Shown in pieces: positions 44,622 to 54,555 of a DNA stretch of 64,000 nucleotides. The position numbers and the translations under genes were made by a program. This DNA is from Desulfarculus sp. (lineage in GTDB: Bacteria; Desulfobacterota; Desulfarculia; Desulfarculales; Desulfarculaceae), in contig JACRDC010000035.1 of NCBI GenBank assembly GCA_016218705.1, forward strand, positions 1 through 64,000, in the 5' to 3' direction. A model generated the notes under the pieces. The model saw only the letters and a list, made by a program, of their open reading frames with translations, was not told the origin of the DNA and ran no database searches. Each line of letters begins with the position of its first letter. The first letter of the stretch is position 1.

Positions 44622-45356
44622 GGCCGTCCGTCCGTGGGGCCGGCCTGATGCTCGGGACCCAGGAAGGCCTCGCGCAGCAGGCGGTCGTTGAGTATTTCCG
44701 TGGCCGTGCCCGTGAAGCGTATGCCGCCGTTGGTCAGCACATAGCCCCGCTGGGCCACCGAGAGCGCCCCCATGGCGTTCTGCTCCACCAACAGCACGCT
44801 GCATCCTTGGCTGGGCAGCCTCCTGACGATATCGAAGATCTCGCGGGTGACCAGGGGCGCCAGGCCCAGGCTGGGCTCGTCCAATAAAAGCACCCGGGGC
44901 GCGGCCATCAAGGCCCGGCCCATGGCCACCATCTGCTGCTCGCCGCCGCTCAAGGTGCCCGCGGCCTGGCGCCGGCGCTTGGCCAGGGGAGGGAACAGGT
45001 CGTAGACCCGCTCAAAGTCGCGGACCACCTGCGCGCGCTGCTGGCGGCCCCGGCGGCAGTAGGCTCCCAGTTGCAGGTTCTCCTCCACGCTCAAAGGCCC
45101 GAAGACCTGGCGCCCTTCGGGCACCTGCACCAGGCCGGCGCGCACCAGGGCCGAGGGCTTCAGCCCGTTCAGGGTCCGTCCCTCCAGCTTGACCGCGCCG
45201 CGCTGGGCCTGGTTGAGCCCGCTGATGACGCTGAGCAGGGTGGTCTTGCCGGCGCCGTTGGCCCCCAACAGGGCCACGATCTCGCCACCGCCCACGGTGA
45301 GGCTCACCTCCCTGAGCGCCCGCACCGGGCCGTAGCTGAAATCCACGCGCTCCACG

Positions 45357-45364
<8 letters not shown>
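44618..45364 (-). CDS. livF: LIV-type ABC transporter ATPase LivF
   Basis: 248 residues from MLSVERVDFSYGPVRAL. Walker A LLGANGAGKTTLL, signature LSGGEQQMV, Walker B VLLLDEPSLGLAP and the LVEQN switch typical of LivF. It couples ATP hydrolysis to uptake together with LivG. GGAGG lies six bases before the ATG; it overlaps the livG stop by eight bases. Confidence 0.92.
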
Positions 45365-46171
<807 letters not shown>

Positions 46172-46172
<1 letters not shown>

Positions 46173-47125
46173 CAGGCGCTCCTGGCGGCGCGGGCGCGCG
46201 CGTGCCGTGTCCACAGGCCGGCCAGGCCCTGGGGCTGGTAGATCAAGAGCACCAGCAGTATGCCGCCGAAGAAGACGTCCTTGTATTCATCGAAGACGTG
46301 CAGCACCTGGGGCAGCGGGGTGAGGAAGGCCGCGCCGAAGAAGCCGCCCCACAGCGAGCCCATGCCGCCCACCAGGCACATGGTGACCAGCTCCACCGAG
46401 AAGAAGATGTCAAAGGTCTTGGGCGTGACGATGCCGAAGTAGTGGGCGTAGAGCGAGCCGGCCAGGGAGGCGTAGACCGCGCTGAGCACGAAGACCTTCA
46501 CCTTGTAGGCGGCGGTGGGCACGCCCACGGCGGCGGCGGCCACGGGCGAGTCGTGCAGGGCCTTGAGCCCGCGCCCCACCCGCGAGTCGGCCAGGTTGCG
46601 GGCCAAGAGCAGACCCAAGAGCGCCGCGCCCCATACCAGCCAATAGAACTGCTGGTCGCTGGCCAGGGAGCGGCCCAGCACCTTCAGCGGCGGTATGCCC
46701 GAAAATCCGCTGGGGCCGCCGGTGAACTCGTCCAGTTGCAGGATGAGGATGGTGACGATGAGGTTGAAGCCCAGGGTGGCCATGACCAAGTAGTTGCCGG
46801 CTAGGCGCAGGGTGGGGATGCCGATGACCAGGGCCACCAAGGCCACCACCAGGGCGGCGGCCAGGGAGGAAAGCCAGGGGTCCCAGCCGTGGGTGGAGCT
46901 CAGGATGCCGCTGACATAGGCGCCCAGGCCGTAGAAGGCGGCGTGCCCCAGGCTGATGTGCCCGGCGAAGCCGATGAGCAGGTTGAGGCCGGTGACCACC
47001 AGCACGTTCAGCGCCATGACGTTGAGCACGTTGAGGTGGTAGGGGTTGCCCACCAGGAGGGGGGCCAGGACCACGGCGGCGGCCAGGGCCAAAAGCTGCC
47101 AGAGAAAGGCCCGGCCGCCGTTCAT
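46172..47125 (-). CDS. livM: LIV-type ABC transporter permease LivM
   Basis: 317 residues, about nine membrane helices. NVLVVTGLNLLIGFAGHISLGHAAFYGLGAY is the family signature, and the C-terminal half has the EAA-like loop. It forms the channel with LivH. ATGA overlap with livH. Confidence 0.92.
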
Positions 47126-48006
47126 ACCCGCGTCTCCTCGCCACCGCCCAACAGCCCCCGGGGGCGCACGAAGAGCACCAGCAGGAGCACCACGAAGGCG
47201 ATGACGTCCTTGTAGGTGCTGGAGAGCGCGCCGGCCCCCAGACTCTCCAGGAGGCCCAGGCTCAGCCCCCCCACGATGGCCCCCAGGAAGTTGCCGTAGC
47301 CGCCCAGCACGGCGGCGGCGAAGCCCTTGAGCCCCATGAGCACCCCCACGTTGTAGGAGGCCGTGGTGATGGGGGTGATGATGGCCCCGGCCAGGGCGCC
47401 CAGGGCCCCGGCCAGGGCAAAGGACAGGCGCACCATGCGGCGGGTGTCAATGCCCATCAGGGCGGCGGCCTTGGGGTTGATGGCCACGGCGCGCACGGCC
47501 CGGCCGGTGAGGGTGTGGTTGAAGAAGTAGATGAGCACCGCGATGGCCGCCAGGGTTATGCCCAATATCCACAGGTTCTGGGGGGTGAAGGTGGCGCCCA
47601 GGAGCTTGAGGGGCACGTCGGGCGAAAGCGGCGGCACGGCCAGGGCCTGTTTGCCCCACACTTCCTTGAAGACCCCCCGGAAGAGCACGCTGGCCGCCAC
47701 GGTGATGAAGATGAGTACCGTTATCTCGCGGCTCTTGGCCCGGCCCACGGCCGCGGCCTCCAGGACCACCCCTAGGCCGGCCACCACGGCCACGGCCAGG
47801 GGCAGGGCCAAAAGCGCCGGCAGGCCGGCGGCGCCCAGCAGGGTGTACATCATCAGGCCGCCCAGGCTGATGAAGTCGCCCTGGGCGAAGTTGACGATGT
47901 GGGTGGCGTTGTAGATCAGGCAGAAGCCCAGGGCCGCCAGGGCGTAGATGGAACCGGTGGTCAGCCCGCTCATGATGTACTGGCTAAGCTGCTCCCAGCC
48001 GGACAT
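47122..48006 (-). CDS. livH: LIV-type ABC transporter permease LivH
   Basis: 294 residues, about eight membrane helices. QYIMSGLTTGSIYALAALGF and IYNATHIVNFAQGDF are classical LivH motifs; MGIDTRRMVRLSFALAGALGALAG is the cytoplasmic loop. First gene of the transport operon, with promoter and probable GntR operator about 80-125 bases upstream. Confidence 0.93.
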   Translation of the reverse strand: MSGWEQLSQYIMSGLTTGSIYALAALGFCLIYNATHIVNFAQGDFISLGGLMMYTLLGAAGLPALLALPLAVAVVAGLGVVLEAAAVGRAKSREITVLIFITVAASVLFRGVFKEVWGKQALAVPPLSPDVPLKLLGATFTPQNLWILGITLAAIAVLIYFFNHTLTGRAVRAVAINPKAAALMGIDTRRMVRLSFALAGALGALAGAIITPITTASYNVGVLMGLKGFAAAVLGGYGNFLGAIVGGLSLGLLESLGAGALSSTYKDVIAFVVLLLVLFVRPRGLLGGGEETRV

Positions 48007-48083
48007 GGGGCATCAAGCTCCCTAAGTGGTGGATTTTGCGAGGTGCCTAAATCAGGAGCACGTGGCGGCACGCTTTGTATTCT

Positions 48084-48096
48084 GTATGCAGTATAC
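48084..48096. promoter_or_regulatory. Probable GntR/FCD operator of the liv operon
   Basis: Dyad GTAT-N5-ATAC, the type bound by FadR-subfamily GntR regulators, located exactly at the predicted transcription start of livH. The operon encodes such a regulator. Confidence 0.55.
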
Positions 48097-48102
48097 GCAG
48101 CG

Positions 48103-48131
48103 AAAATAACGAATTTGCGTGGGGTTGTCAA
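48103..48131 (-). promoter_or_regulatory. livH operon promoter
   Basis: On the minus strand a perfect TTGACA (48126-48131), 17-base spacer and TATTTT (48103-48108). Confidence 0.65.
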
Positions 48132-48251
48132 TGGGCAAATTGTACAGGGTCATGGTGGGGGATTAAGGAACCGGGTCAGGGCATGGGGGAAATCGGGGGT
48201 GGCGGCGGGGAAATCAACGGCAGTCGTAGGGCCTCATCAAATAATGTGTTG

Positions 48252-48280
48252 GGGCGGGGAAGGACCGCCCTTCCCCGCCC
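48252..48280 (-). terminator. Probable cydAB terminator
   Basis: A perfect 12-bp GC stem (48252-48263 with 48269-48280) and 5-base loop, 74 bases past the cydB stop. The following bases on the minus strand are AT-rich but not a clean U-run. Confidence 0.5.
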
Positions 48281-48353
48281 ACGCATGTTCAATCTTGGAT
48301 GCCGCGCGGGCTGGCCACGTGCCTACCCGCCCCCCAACCCAACCAGGCGCCCC

Positions 48354-49376
48354 CTAGTATTCCTCATAGGCCAGGTCCTCCTCGGTTACCTTGTGGCGGA
48401 AGGTGTAGTAGGCCCAGGCCTGGTAGGCGATGACCACCGGCACCATCACCAGGGCCACGCCCAGCATGATCTTGAGCGTGAGCGGGCTACTGGCCGAGTT
48501 GCTTATGGTCATGCTAAAGGCCGGGTCCAGGCTGGAGGGCAAGAGGTTGGGGTAGAGCCCGGCCACGCCGAAGAAGGTGCAACCCACGATGGTCAGGGCC
48601 GAGGCGAACCAGGCCTTCCACCAGGCCCCCTGGGCCATGGCCAGGCGGTTGTAGAGCAGGGCCGCCACGGCCAGCAAGGGGAAGACCCATAGGGCCAGGT
48701 TGCTCATGTAGTTGGCCCACAGGCGGGTGCTGACCCAGGTGGCGGCCAAGAACACCACCGCCACCCCCACCAGCGCCGGCCACAGGCGCTTGGCCATGGC
48801 CTGGGCGCGGGCGGCCAATTCGCCGTCGCTCTTGATGGCCAGCCACAACGAGCCGTGCACCATGAACAGCAGCACGAAGAGCACGCCCCCCAAGAGGCCA
48901 TAGGGGTTGAGCAGAGTGAAGAGGGTCCCCTGGTACACACCCTGGGCGTCAAAGGGGATGCCCATGAAGATGTTGGCAAAGGCCACGCCCAAAAGCAGCG
49001 CCGGTAAAAAGCTGCCCAGCCACAGGCAGGCGTCCCACAGGCCGCGCCAGGCGGCGTTGTCCACCTTGCCCCGGAACTCGAAGGCCACCCCGCGCAGTAT
49101 CAGGGCGAAGAGCAGGAGCATTAGCGCGGAGTAGAGGGAGCTGAACATCACGGCGTAGGTGGCCGGGAAGGCGGCGAAGGTCACGCCGCCCGCCGTCAGG
49201 AGCCACACCTCGTTGCCGTCCCAGAAGGGACCCATGGCGTGGTAGATGACCCGTTTGTCGGTCTCGTTCTTGGCCAAAACCGGCATGAGGGCGCCCAGGC
49301 CCAGGTCAAAGCCGTCCAGCATGAAGTACACCGCCCACAAGACCCCCCACAGCACGAACCAGATGGTCTCCAGCAT
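48354..49376 (-). CDS. cydB: Cytochrome bd ubiquinol oxidase subunit II
   Basis: 340 residues, about eight membrane helices. MLETIWFVLWGVLWAVYFMLDGFDLGLG is the CydB start and GPFWDGNEVWLLTAGG the conserved core. It partners CydA in reducing O2 to water with quinol electrons. The ATG lies 5 bases after the cydA stop. In an anaerobe this serves oxygen scavenging more than growth. Confidence 0.93.
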   Translation of the reverse strand: MLETIWFVLWGVLWAVYFMLDGFDLGLGALMPVLAKNETDKRVIYHAMGPFWDGNEVWLLTAGGVTFAAFPATYAVMFSSLYSALMLLLFALILRGVAFEFRGKVDNAAWRGLWDACLWLGSFLPALLLGVAFANIFMGIPFDAQGVYQGTLFTLLNPYGLLGGVLFVLLFMVHGSLWLAIKSDGELAARAQAMAKRLWPALVGVAVVFLAATWVSTRLWANYMSNLALWVFPLLAVAALLYNRLAMAQGAWWKAWFASALTIVGCTFFGVAGLYPNLLPSSLDPAFSMTISNSASSPLTLKIMLGVALVMVPVVIAYQAWAYYTFRHKVTEEDLAYEEY

Positions 49377-49381
49377 GGCCC

Positions 49382-50704
49382 TTACCTCCCTTCCGCGGCG
49401 GCCAGGGGCGCCGGTCCCTTGCGGGCGTACTTGAATATCAGATAGAAGGCCGCCAGGCCCAAGAGGCCGTAGACCAGGATGAAGGCCGCGAAGGACACCG
49501 CCACCTGGCTGGTGGCTATGGGGCTGACGGCGTCCGCCGTGCGCATTAATTGCCAGACGATCCAGGGCTGGCGCCCCACCTCGGCCACGGCCCAGCCGGC
49601 CTGCAAGGCCAGGTAGGGCAGCGGGATGACCCAGACCAGGATGGTCAACAGCCAGCGGTTCTGCTCTAGCTTCTTGCGCTTGAGCCAGGCCAGGACGGCC
49701 AGCACGATGAACAGGGTGCCCAGGCCCACCATGACGCGGAAGGCCAGGAAGGTGAGCAGCACTGGCGGACGGTCGGCGGGCGGGATGTCGCTGAGCCCCT
49801 TGACCTCGGCCGAAAAGTCGCCAAAGGCCAGGAAGCTCAAGGCGCCGGGGATGGGGAAAAGCTCCACGGCGTTCTTGGCATTCTTCTCGTCGGGCACCAC
49901 GAAGAGGTACATGGGCGCGGCCTTCTTGGTCTGCCAATGGGACTCCATGGCCGCCAGCTTGCTGGGCTGCTTCTCGGCCACCTCCTTGCCGCTCAGGTCG
50001 CCGTTGATGGCCGTGAAGACCGCGAAGACCAGGGCAAAGACCGCGGCCATGCGGAAGCTCTTGTTGAACAGCGCCGTCTCGCGGCCGCGCAGAAGGTGCC
50101 AGGCGCTGACGCCCATGACGAAGAAGCCGGCCAGGATGTAGGCCCCGCCCACGGTGTGCACGAACTCCAGCACCGCCCACTTCTGGGTTACGATGGCCAG
50201 GAAGTCATCCAACTCGGCGCGGCCGTTGCGCAGCACATAGCCCACGGGGTGCTGCATGAAGGAGTTGGCCGCCAGGATCCAATAGGCCGAGACGTTGGAG
50301 GCCAGGGCCACCAGCCAGATGGACAGGGCGTGCATCTTGGGCGAGAGCTTCTTCCAACCGAAGATCCACACCGCGATGAAAGTGGACTCCAGGAAAAAGG
50401 CCAGGGTGGCCTCGATGGCCAGGAGCGAGCCGAAGATGTCGCCCACGTAACGGGAGTAGCGCGACCAGTTGGTGCCGAACTGGAACTCCAGGGTGATGCC
50501 GGTCACCACCCCGATGGCGAAGTTGATGATGAAGAGCTTGCCCCAGAACTGGGCCATGCGTTTGTAGTCTTCGTCGCCCCGGCTGACGTAGAGCGACTCC
50601 ATGATGGCCACCAGCACCGACAGGCCCAGGGTCAGGGGCACGAAGAGAAAATGAAAAAAAGTAGCGGCCGCGAACTGCAACCGCGAGAGCATGAGTACAT
50701 CCAT
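49382..50704 (-). CDS. cydA: Cytochrome bd ubiquinol oxidase subunit I
   Basis: 440 residues, short Q-loop type (E. coli has about 520). Haem ligand His18 lies in TFFHFLFVPLTLG; EATLAFFLESTFIAVWIFGW and AGWAVAEVGRQPWIVW are conserved quinol and haem regions. A strong minus-strand promoter lies at 50738-50767. Confidence 0.94.
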   Translation of the reverse strand: MDVLMLSRLQFAAATFFHFLFVPLTLGLSVLVAIMESLYVSRGDEDYKRMAQFWGKLFIINFAIGVVTGITLEFQFGTNWSRYSRYVGDIFGSLLAIEATLAFFLESTFIAVWIFGWKKLSPKMHALSIWLVALASNVSAYWILAANSFMQHPVGYVLRNGRAELDDFLAIVTQKWAVLEFVHTVGGAYILAGFFVMGVSAWHLLRGRETALFNKSFRMAAVFALVFAVFTAINGDLSGKEVAEKQPSKLAAMESHWQTKKAAPMYLFVVPDEKNAKNAVELFPIPGALSFLAFGDFSAEVKGLSDIPPADRPPVLLTFLAFRVMVGLGTLFIVLAVLAWLKRKKLEQNRWLLTILVWVIPLPYLALQAGWAVAEVGRQPWIVWQLMRTADAVSPIATSQVAVSFAAFILVYGLLGLAAFYLIFKYARKGPAPLAAAEGR

Positions 50705-50715
50705 GGGTCCCCTCC

Positions 50716-50737
50716 TTATCGAGAAACTTTTCGATAA
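50716..50737. promoter_or_regulatory. Dyad in the cydA leader
   Basis: TTATCGA (50716-50722) and TCGATAA (50731-50737) form a perfect inverted repeat just downstream of the predicted start of transcription and next to the ribosome site. It could be a repressor operator or an RNA hairpin; I do not recognise the regulator. Confidence 0.5.
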
Positions 50738-50767
50738 TTATTACTATATAGATATTGGAAATGTCAA
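50738..50767 (-). promoter_or_regulatory. cydA promoter
   Basis: On the minus strand TTGACA (50762-50767), 18-base spacer and TAATAA (50738-50743), in an AT-rich pocket of otherwise GC-rich DNA. Confidence 0.6.
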
Positions 50768-50901
50768 GCTGGAATTATGTATTAATTATGCGCCCCAGTT
50801 TTCAATGATGACAAGCGGTTGTGCGGAGAGGGGCCAGGGTGTGCGGAGGACAAGGCTGGTTTCTGCCGGGGCCAAGTGGATGCCGAAAAAAGTGGCGCGG
50901 C

Positions 50902-51612
50902 CTAAACCGCCGGACCGGCGAGCCTTTGCGCGGCCCAGGCGGCGATATCGGCCACGGGCTTGTTTGCCAAAGCCCCCTCCCAGGGCAAGCGCGCCAGGGC
51001 ACGGTCCCCGGCCAGCCGGGCCAAGGCCGGGGCGGCCTCCGGCGCGGCCAGCACGCCCAAGGCCCAGGCCGCGCACCCACGCACCTCGGGTTGGGGCGCG
51101 GCCAACAGGGGCAGCAGCAGATCAGGTCCTCCGCCCTGCCCCGCCACCCCTGGGTCGGCCTGGGCCAGGCGGCCCACCCCCCAGGCCGCGCCAGCCTGCA
51201 AGGGTGGGTGCTCCAGGTAGTTGGGCCCCGGGGTCAGGTAGGAGCACAGAAGCTTGCCGTACTCCCCGGCCAGGGCGGGCACCTGGTGGAGTATCTCGCC
51301 CAGGGCCTGGGGCGCCGCCCAGCCGATGCCTCCCGACTCCTCGTTGAGGCTCCACATCAGGCGGCGTAGCACCTCGCGCACCGGCTCCAGCCCTCCGACT
51401 GCGGCCAGGCGCGCGGCCATAAACCCTACAAGGCCCACCGCCCGCCAGCGCTCATCCTCCCCGGAGGTGCTGAGGCCCAGCAGCAAGGCGCGCAATACGG
51501 CCTTGGCCGGGGCGCTGGCCAGCTCTGGCGGCAACTCCGGGGGCCAAACGAGCAGGTCCGGCGCCTGGAGCAGACGCCGGACCTGGTTTTTGATATCGGC
51601 AGCCCTGGTCAA
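50902..51612 (-). CDS. HEAT-like repeat protein (DVU0298-type)
   Basis: 236 residues made of helical repeats, e.g. RWRAVGLVGFMAARLA, GIGWAAPQALGEIL, LQAGAAWGVGRLAQ and VRGCAAWALGVLAAPEAAPAL. This is the HEAT/PBS-lyase-like arrangement of proteins related to Desulfovibrio DVU0298; a scaffold or partner-binding role is inferred. Starts at a TTG 9 bases after the flavodiiron gene stop with no clear ribosome site, so coupling is likely. Reported next to oxygen-stress genes, but its function is unknown. Confidence 0.65.
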   Translation of the reverse strand: MTRAADIKNQVRRLLQAPDLLVWPPELPPELASAPAKAVLRALLLGLSTSGEDERWRAVGLVGFMAARLAAVGGLEPVREVLRRLMWSLNEESGGIGWAAPQALGEILHQVPALAGEYGKLLCSYLTPGPNYLEHPPLQAGAAWGVGRLAQADPGVAGQGGGPDLLLPLLAAPQPEVRGCAAWALGVLAAPEAAPALARLAGDRALARLPWEGALANKPVADIAAWAAQRLAGPAV

Positions 51613-51621
51613 GCGGCCAGG

Positions 51622-52836
51622 CTAGAGCTTGCAGGCGCAAGCTGGCACGCCGCTGTCCTTGACGGCCTGGGCCACCTTGAAGCCCAGCTCGCGGCACTTG
51701 TGCAGGGCCGGGTGGTCGGGCACGAACTGATGGCGCAGGCCATCGTCAATCACCTGGAGCTTCATGTCGGCCAGGTACTCGTTGATGTGCTTGACCGCCT
51801 CGCCGCTCCAGCCGTAGGAACCGAAGGCCGCGGCGATCTTGCCCGTGGGCTTGAGGCCCCGCAGGTAGGTGAGCAGGTCGGCCATGCGCGGCAGCATGCC
51901 GTTGTTCAGGGTGGAGGAGCCGAAGACCAGGGCCTTGGCGTCCAGCACCTCGGTGAGGATGTCGCTGCGGTGGTTGAAGGCCAGGTTCATCAGCTTGACA
52001 CACAGGCCCTCGTCAATCAGGGCGTCGGCCACGGCATGGGCCATCTTCTCGGTGCTGTGCCACATGGTGTCGTAGGCCACCACCACCTTGGCCCAGGCCT
52101 GCTGGCGCGACCAGCAGTCATAGGCGTTGATGATCTTGCCCGGCTCGCGCCAGATGGGGCCGTGGTCCGGGGCGATGGTGTCAACCTCCAGCTTCATCTC
52201 GGCCACCGTGGCCAGAAGCTTCTGGATCAGGGGCGAGTACAACAGCAGGATGTTGGCGTAGTACTTGGCCGCATGGCTCATCAGCTCGGCCTGGTCGAGC
52301 TGGTCGGCGAAGCGCTGGGAGGTGGCCCAGTGCAGGCCGAAGCCGTCGTTGCTGATCAGGAGCTTCTCCTGGGGAATGTAGGAGAACATGCTGTCGGGCC
52401 AGTGCACCATGCGGGTTTCCAGAAAGTGCACGCTGCGGCTGCCCAGGCTGATGCTGTCGCCGGTCTTGACCACCTGCACGGGCCAGTCCTGCTGGTGGAA
52501 GTGGCTCTGCATGATCTTCTGGCCCATGGGCGAGGTGAAGACCTTCTCGGGCCGGACATGCTCGATGACCTGGGGAAGGCTTCCCGAGTGGTCCATCTCC
52601 AGGTGGTTGACCACCAGGTAATCTATCTTCTGGGGGTCAATGATCTGGTGGATGCGGTGCAGGAGCTCGCCTTGGAAGCCGCTCTTGACCGTGTCGAAGA
52701 GCGTGACCTTATCGTCTATGACCAGGTAGGCGTTGTAGGTGGTGCCCTTTTCGGTGGAGTAGCCATGGAAGTCACGGATGTCCCAATCCACGGCGCCCAC
52801 CCAGTAGATGCCCTTTTTTATCTCAACCGGCTTCAT
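51622..52836 (-). CDS. fprA: Flavodiiron protein (FprA/rubredoxin:oxygen oxidoreductase type)
   Basis: 404 residues. The metallo-beta-lactamase-like domain has NHLEMDH (H78, E80, D82, H83) and later His/Asp ligands of the diiron site, followed from about residue 255 by a flavodoxin domain (VVAYDTMWHSTEKMA, FGSYGWSGEAVKHI) that binds FMN. It reduces O2 to water (or NO to N2O) with electrons from rubredoxin, which is encoded by the preceding gene. No extra C-terminal rubredoxin domain. Confidence 0.93.
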   Translation of the reverse strand: MKPVEIKKGIYWVGAVDWDIRDFHGYSTEKGTTYNAYLVIDDKVTLFDTVKSGFQGELLHRIHQIIDPQKIDYLVVNHLEMDHSGSLPQVIEHVRPEKVFTSPMGQKIMQSHFHQQDWPVQVVKTGDSISLGSRSVHFLETRMVHWPDSMFSYIPQEKLLISNDGFGLHWATSQRFADQLDQAELMSHAAKYYANILLLYSPLIQKLLATVAEMKLEVDTIAPDHGPIWREPGKIINAYDCWSRQQAWAKVVVAYDTMWHSTEKMAHAVADALIDEGLCVKLMNLAFNHRSDILTEVLDAKALVFGSSTLNNGMLPRMADLLTYLRGLKPTGKIAAAFGSYGWSGEAVKHINEYLADMKLQVIDDGLRHQFVPDHPALHKCRELGFKVAQAVKDSGVPACACKL

Positions 52837-52867
52837 GCTCGCCTCTGCTCTTACAGGAATTGGCTAA

Positions 52868-52886
52868 GGGGCGCTGATTGCGCCCC
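52868..52886 (-). terminator. Hairpin between rubredoxin and flavodiiron genes
   Basis: GGGGCGC (52868-52874) pairs perfectly with 52880-52886 around a 5-base loop, 50 bases after the rubredoxin stop. Possibly attenuates read-through. Confidence 0.4.
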
Positions 52887-52937
52887 CCGCAACGGCCAGG
52901 CGGTACCGGCCATCAGCCGGCGCCGGGCGCCTCGGTC

Positions 52938-53099
52938 CTAGCCCTCGGGCTCGAACTGGTCCTTGGAGGCGCCGCAGACCGGGCAGGACCAGTCGTCGGG
53001 CAGGTCCTCGAAGGCGGTGCCCGGCGCCACGTGGCCCTCGGGGTCGCCCTTGGCGGGATCATAGGTGTATCCGCACACGCCGCAAACGTACTTTTTCAT
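52938..53099 (-). CDS. Rubredoxin
   Basis: 53 residues, [18 protein letters not shown] to KDQFEPEG. The two CxxC pairs (C6/C9 and C39/C42) bind one iron; [15 protein letters not shown] is the canonical second half. It shuttles electrons to the flavodiiron protein, and to desulfoferrodoxin and rubrerythrin encoded next to it. AGGAG lies upstream of the ATG at a wide spacing. Confidence 0.97.
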   Translation of the reverse strand: MKKYVCGVCGYTYDPAKGDPEGHVAPGTAFEDLPDDWSCPVCGASKDQFEPEG

Positions 53100-53151
53100 T
53101 ATGTCCTTCTCCTTGTGCCGCGAGGGCTGGTTGGGGGTGGCTAGCGTGGCG

Positions 53152-53180
53152 CCGAGCGGCCCCCGGGGCCGCTCCGGCGT
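53152..53180. terminator. Hairpin between desulfoferrodoxin and rubredoxin genes
   Basis: A GC-rich near-perfect inverted repeat of about 9-10 bp per arm centred near 53166, in the 100-base gap between the two genes. Confidence 0.4.
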
Positions 53181-53199
53181 TGTTCAGCGCTGGCGAGGT

Positions 53200-53574
53200 T
53201 TAGGACTTCCAGTGGCCGTGCAGGTTGCAGTAGGCCCGGGCGGTGACGCCCTCGGCCTCGACGCAGAACACCGCCTCCGGCGCCTGGCCCGGCTTGAGGA
53301 ACTCCAGGTAGGTCTTGTCGCCGGCGAGCAACTCGATCCACTCGATATAGTGCTTCTCCTCCATGGGATGAGGCACGCTGCCCAGCTTGACCTTGTAGCC
53401 TTGGGGCACCTTCTCGATCACCGGCACGTGCTTTTCCTTGGCCGCGTCCACGGTGTTCTCGCTCTGGAGCTTCATGGGCTGGCCACAGCAGACCAGCTCG
53501 CCCTGGCCGGCGTGGAGCATCCCCACGATGTTGCCGCACAACTCGCATTTGTACACCTGGAGTCTCTGGGTCAT
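53200..53574 (-). CDS. dfx: Desulfoferrodoxin (superoxide reductase, two-iron type)
   Basis: 124 residues. Centre I cysteines C10, C13, C29, C30 form the rubredoxin-like Fe(Cys)4 site; centre II ligands H49, H69, H75, C116 and H119 are all present, including [10 protein letters not shown] and the C-terminal CNLHGHWKS. It reduces superoxide to peroxide without making O2, using rubredoxin electrons. Peroxide is then handled by rubrerythrin encoded upstream. Confidence 0.97.
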   Translation of the reverse strand: MTQRLQVYKCELCGNIVGMLHAGQGELVCCGQPMKLQSENTVDAAKEKHVPVIEKVPQGYKVKLGSVPHPMEEKHYIEWIELLAGDKTYLEFLKPGQAPEAVFCVEAEGVTARAYCNLHGHWKS

Positions 53575-53642
53575 TTAGGGCTCCTCCCTGTCCTATAGAG
53601 CAATGGGATACCAAATATTCTGGAGTTTTTTGGGGGGCAGGT

Positions 53643-54218
53643 CTACCAGTTTTCGCCCTTGATCTCGAAATGGGCCTGAGGGTGGGCGCAGGCCGGGCAG
53701 GTGTCCGGCGCGCAATCGCCCTCGTGGATGTAGCCGCAGTTGCGGCAGCGCCAGGTGGTTTCCTGCTGGCGCTTGAAGACCCGGCCGGCCTCGATGTTGG
53801 CCGCCAGGTCCTTGAACCGCTTCTCGTGGAAGCGCTCGGCCACGGCGATGGCCTCGAAGACCTGGGCGATCTCGGGGAAACCCTCCTGGCTGGCCACCCG
53901 GGCGAAGCCGGGGTACATGATGACCTGCTCGTGGTTCTCGCCGGCGGCCGCCGCCCTGAGGTTGTCCACGGTGCCGCCGATAAGCCCGGCCGGGAAGACG
54001 GCCACCACCTCCACGTCGCCGCCCTCCAGGAACTTGAACAGGCGCTTGGCGTGCTCCTTTTCCTGGTTGGCCGTCTCCTCGAAGATGAAGGCCATCTGCT
54101 CGAAGCCTTCCTTCTTGGCCTTGGCCGCGAAGTAGGTGTAGCGGTTGCGGGCCTGGGACTCGCCGGCAAAGGCCGTGAGCAGGTTCTTCTCGGTCTGGGT
54201 CCCCTTCAGTTCAGGCAT
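53643..54218 (-). CDS. rbr: Rubrerythrin
   Basis: 191 residues. Ferritin-like four-helix domain with diiron ligands in TAFAGESQARNRY, ETANQEKEHAKR and EAIAVAERFHEKRF, then a C-terminal rubredoxin-like domain with CRNCGY and CPACAHPQ. It reduces hydrogen peroxide. 68 bases separate it from desulfoferrodoxin. Confidence 0.96.
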   Translation of the reverse strand: MPELKGTQTEKNLLTAFAGESQARNRYTYFAAKAKKEGFEQMAFIFEETANQEKEHAKRLFKFLEGGDVEVVAVFPAGLIGGTVDNLRAAAAGENHEQVIMYPGFARVASQEGFPEIAQVFEAIAVAERFHEKRFKDLAANIEAGRVFKRQQETTWRCRNCGYIHEGDCAPDTCPACAHPQAHFEIKGENW

Positions 54219-54289
54219 GGTCGAACTCCCTCTGTTTATCAGATGCAGCGATAGGTTCCCGAAGGGTGGACGGCGCTGGCCGCCGGGGA

Positions 54290-54520
54290 CTAGGGCTTGG
54301 CCGCCGCCTGGCCAGCCGGCGTGAGCCCGTATTTGCAGCGCACCGGGCTGTCCACCAGGCCCTGGCCCTTGAGGCCCTTGATGACCTCGCTCACCACCTT
54401 GCCGTCCAGGCCGGCGGCCTGGGCGATCTGTTTGGGGGCCTGGGGGCCGCCGGCCTGGGCCAGGGCCTTGAGTACCTGGCGCCCCTCTTGGTCCAGGGCG
54501 TTCTTGTCCTTGGCGGTCAT
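54290..54520 (-). CDS. Small winged-helix-like DNA-binding protein
   Basis: 76 residues. LDQEGRQVLKALAQAGG, APKQIAQAAGLDGKVVSEVIKGLKGQGLV and a YGLTPAGQ wing look like the MarR/ArsR-type helix-turn-helix fold reduced to its core. No effector domain or cysteine pair except one Cys at 62. It lies between perR and rubrerythrin on the same strand and may be a co-regulator of the oxygen-defence genes. Family assignment is tentative. Confidence 0.65.
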   Translation of the reverse strand: MTAKDKNALDQEGRQVLKALAQAGGPQAPKQIAQAAGLDGKVVSEVIKGLKGQGLVDSPVRCKYGLTPAGQAAAKP

Positions 54521-54555
54521 GCCTTTGTCACTCCGCGATGATTTTGGTTGATGGC

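Larger units (their letters stand above)
48007..48353. other. Intergenic region between cydB end and livH start
   Basis: About 350 bases with no credible gene. It contains the livH promoter and dyad (48084-48131) and a strong hairpin at 48252-48280 suited to end the cydAB transcript. The stretch 48135-48250 shows nothing I can name. Confidence 0.6.
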
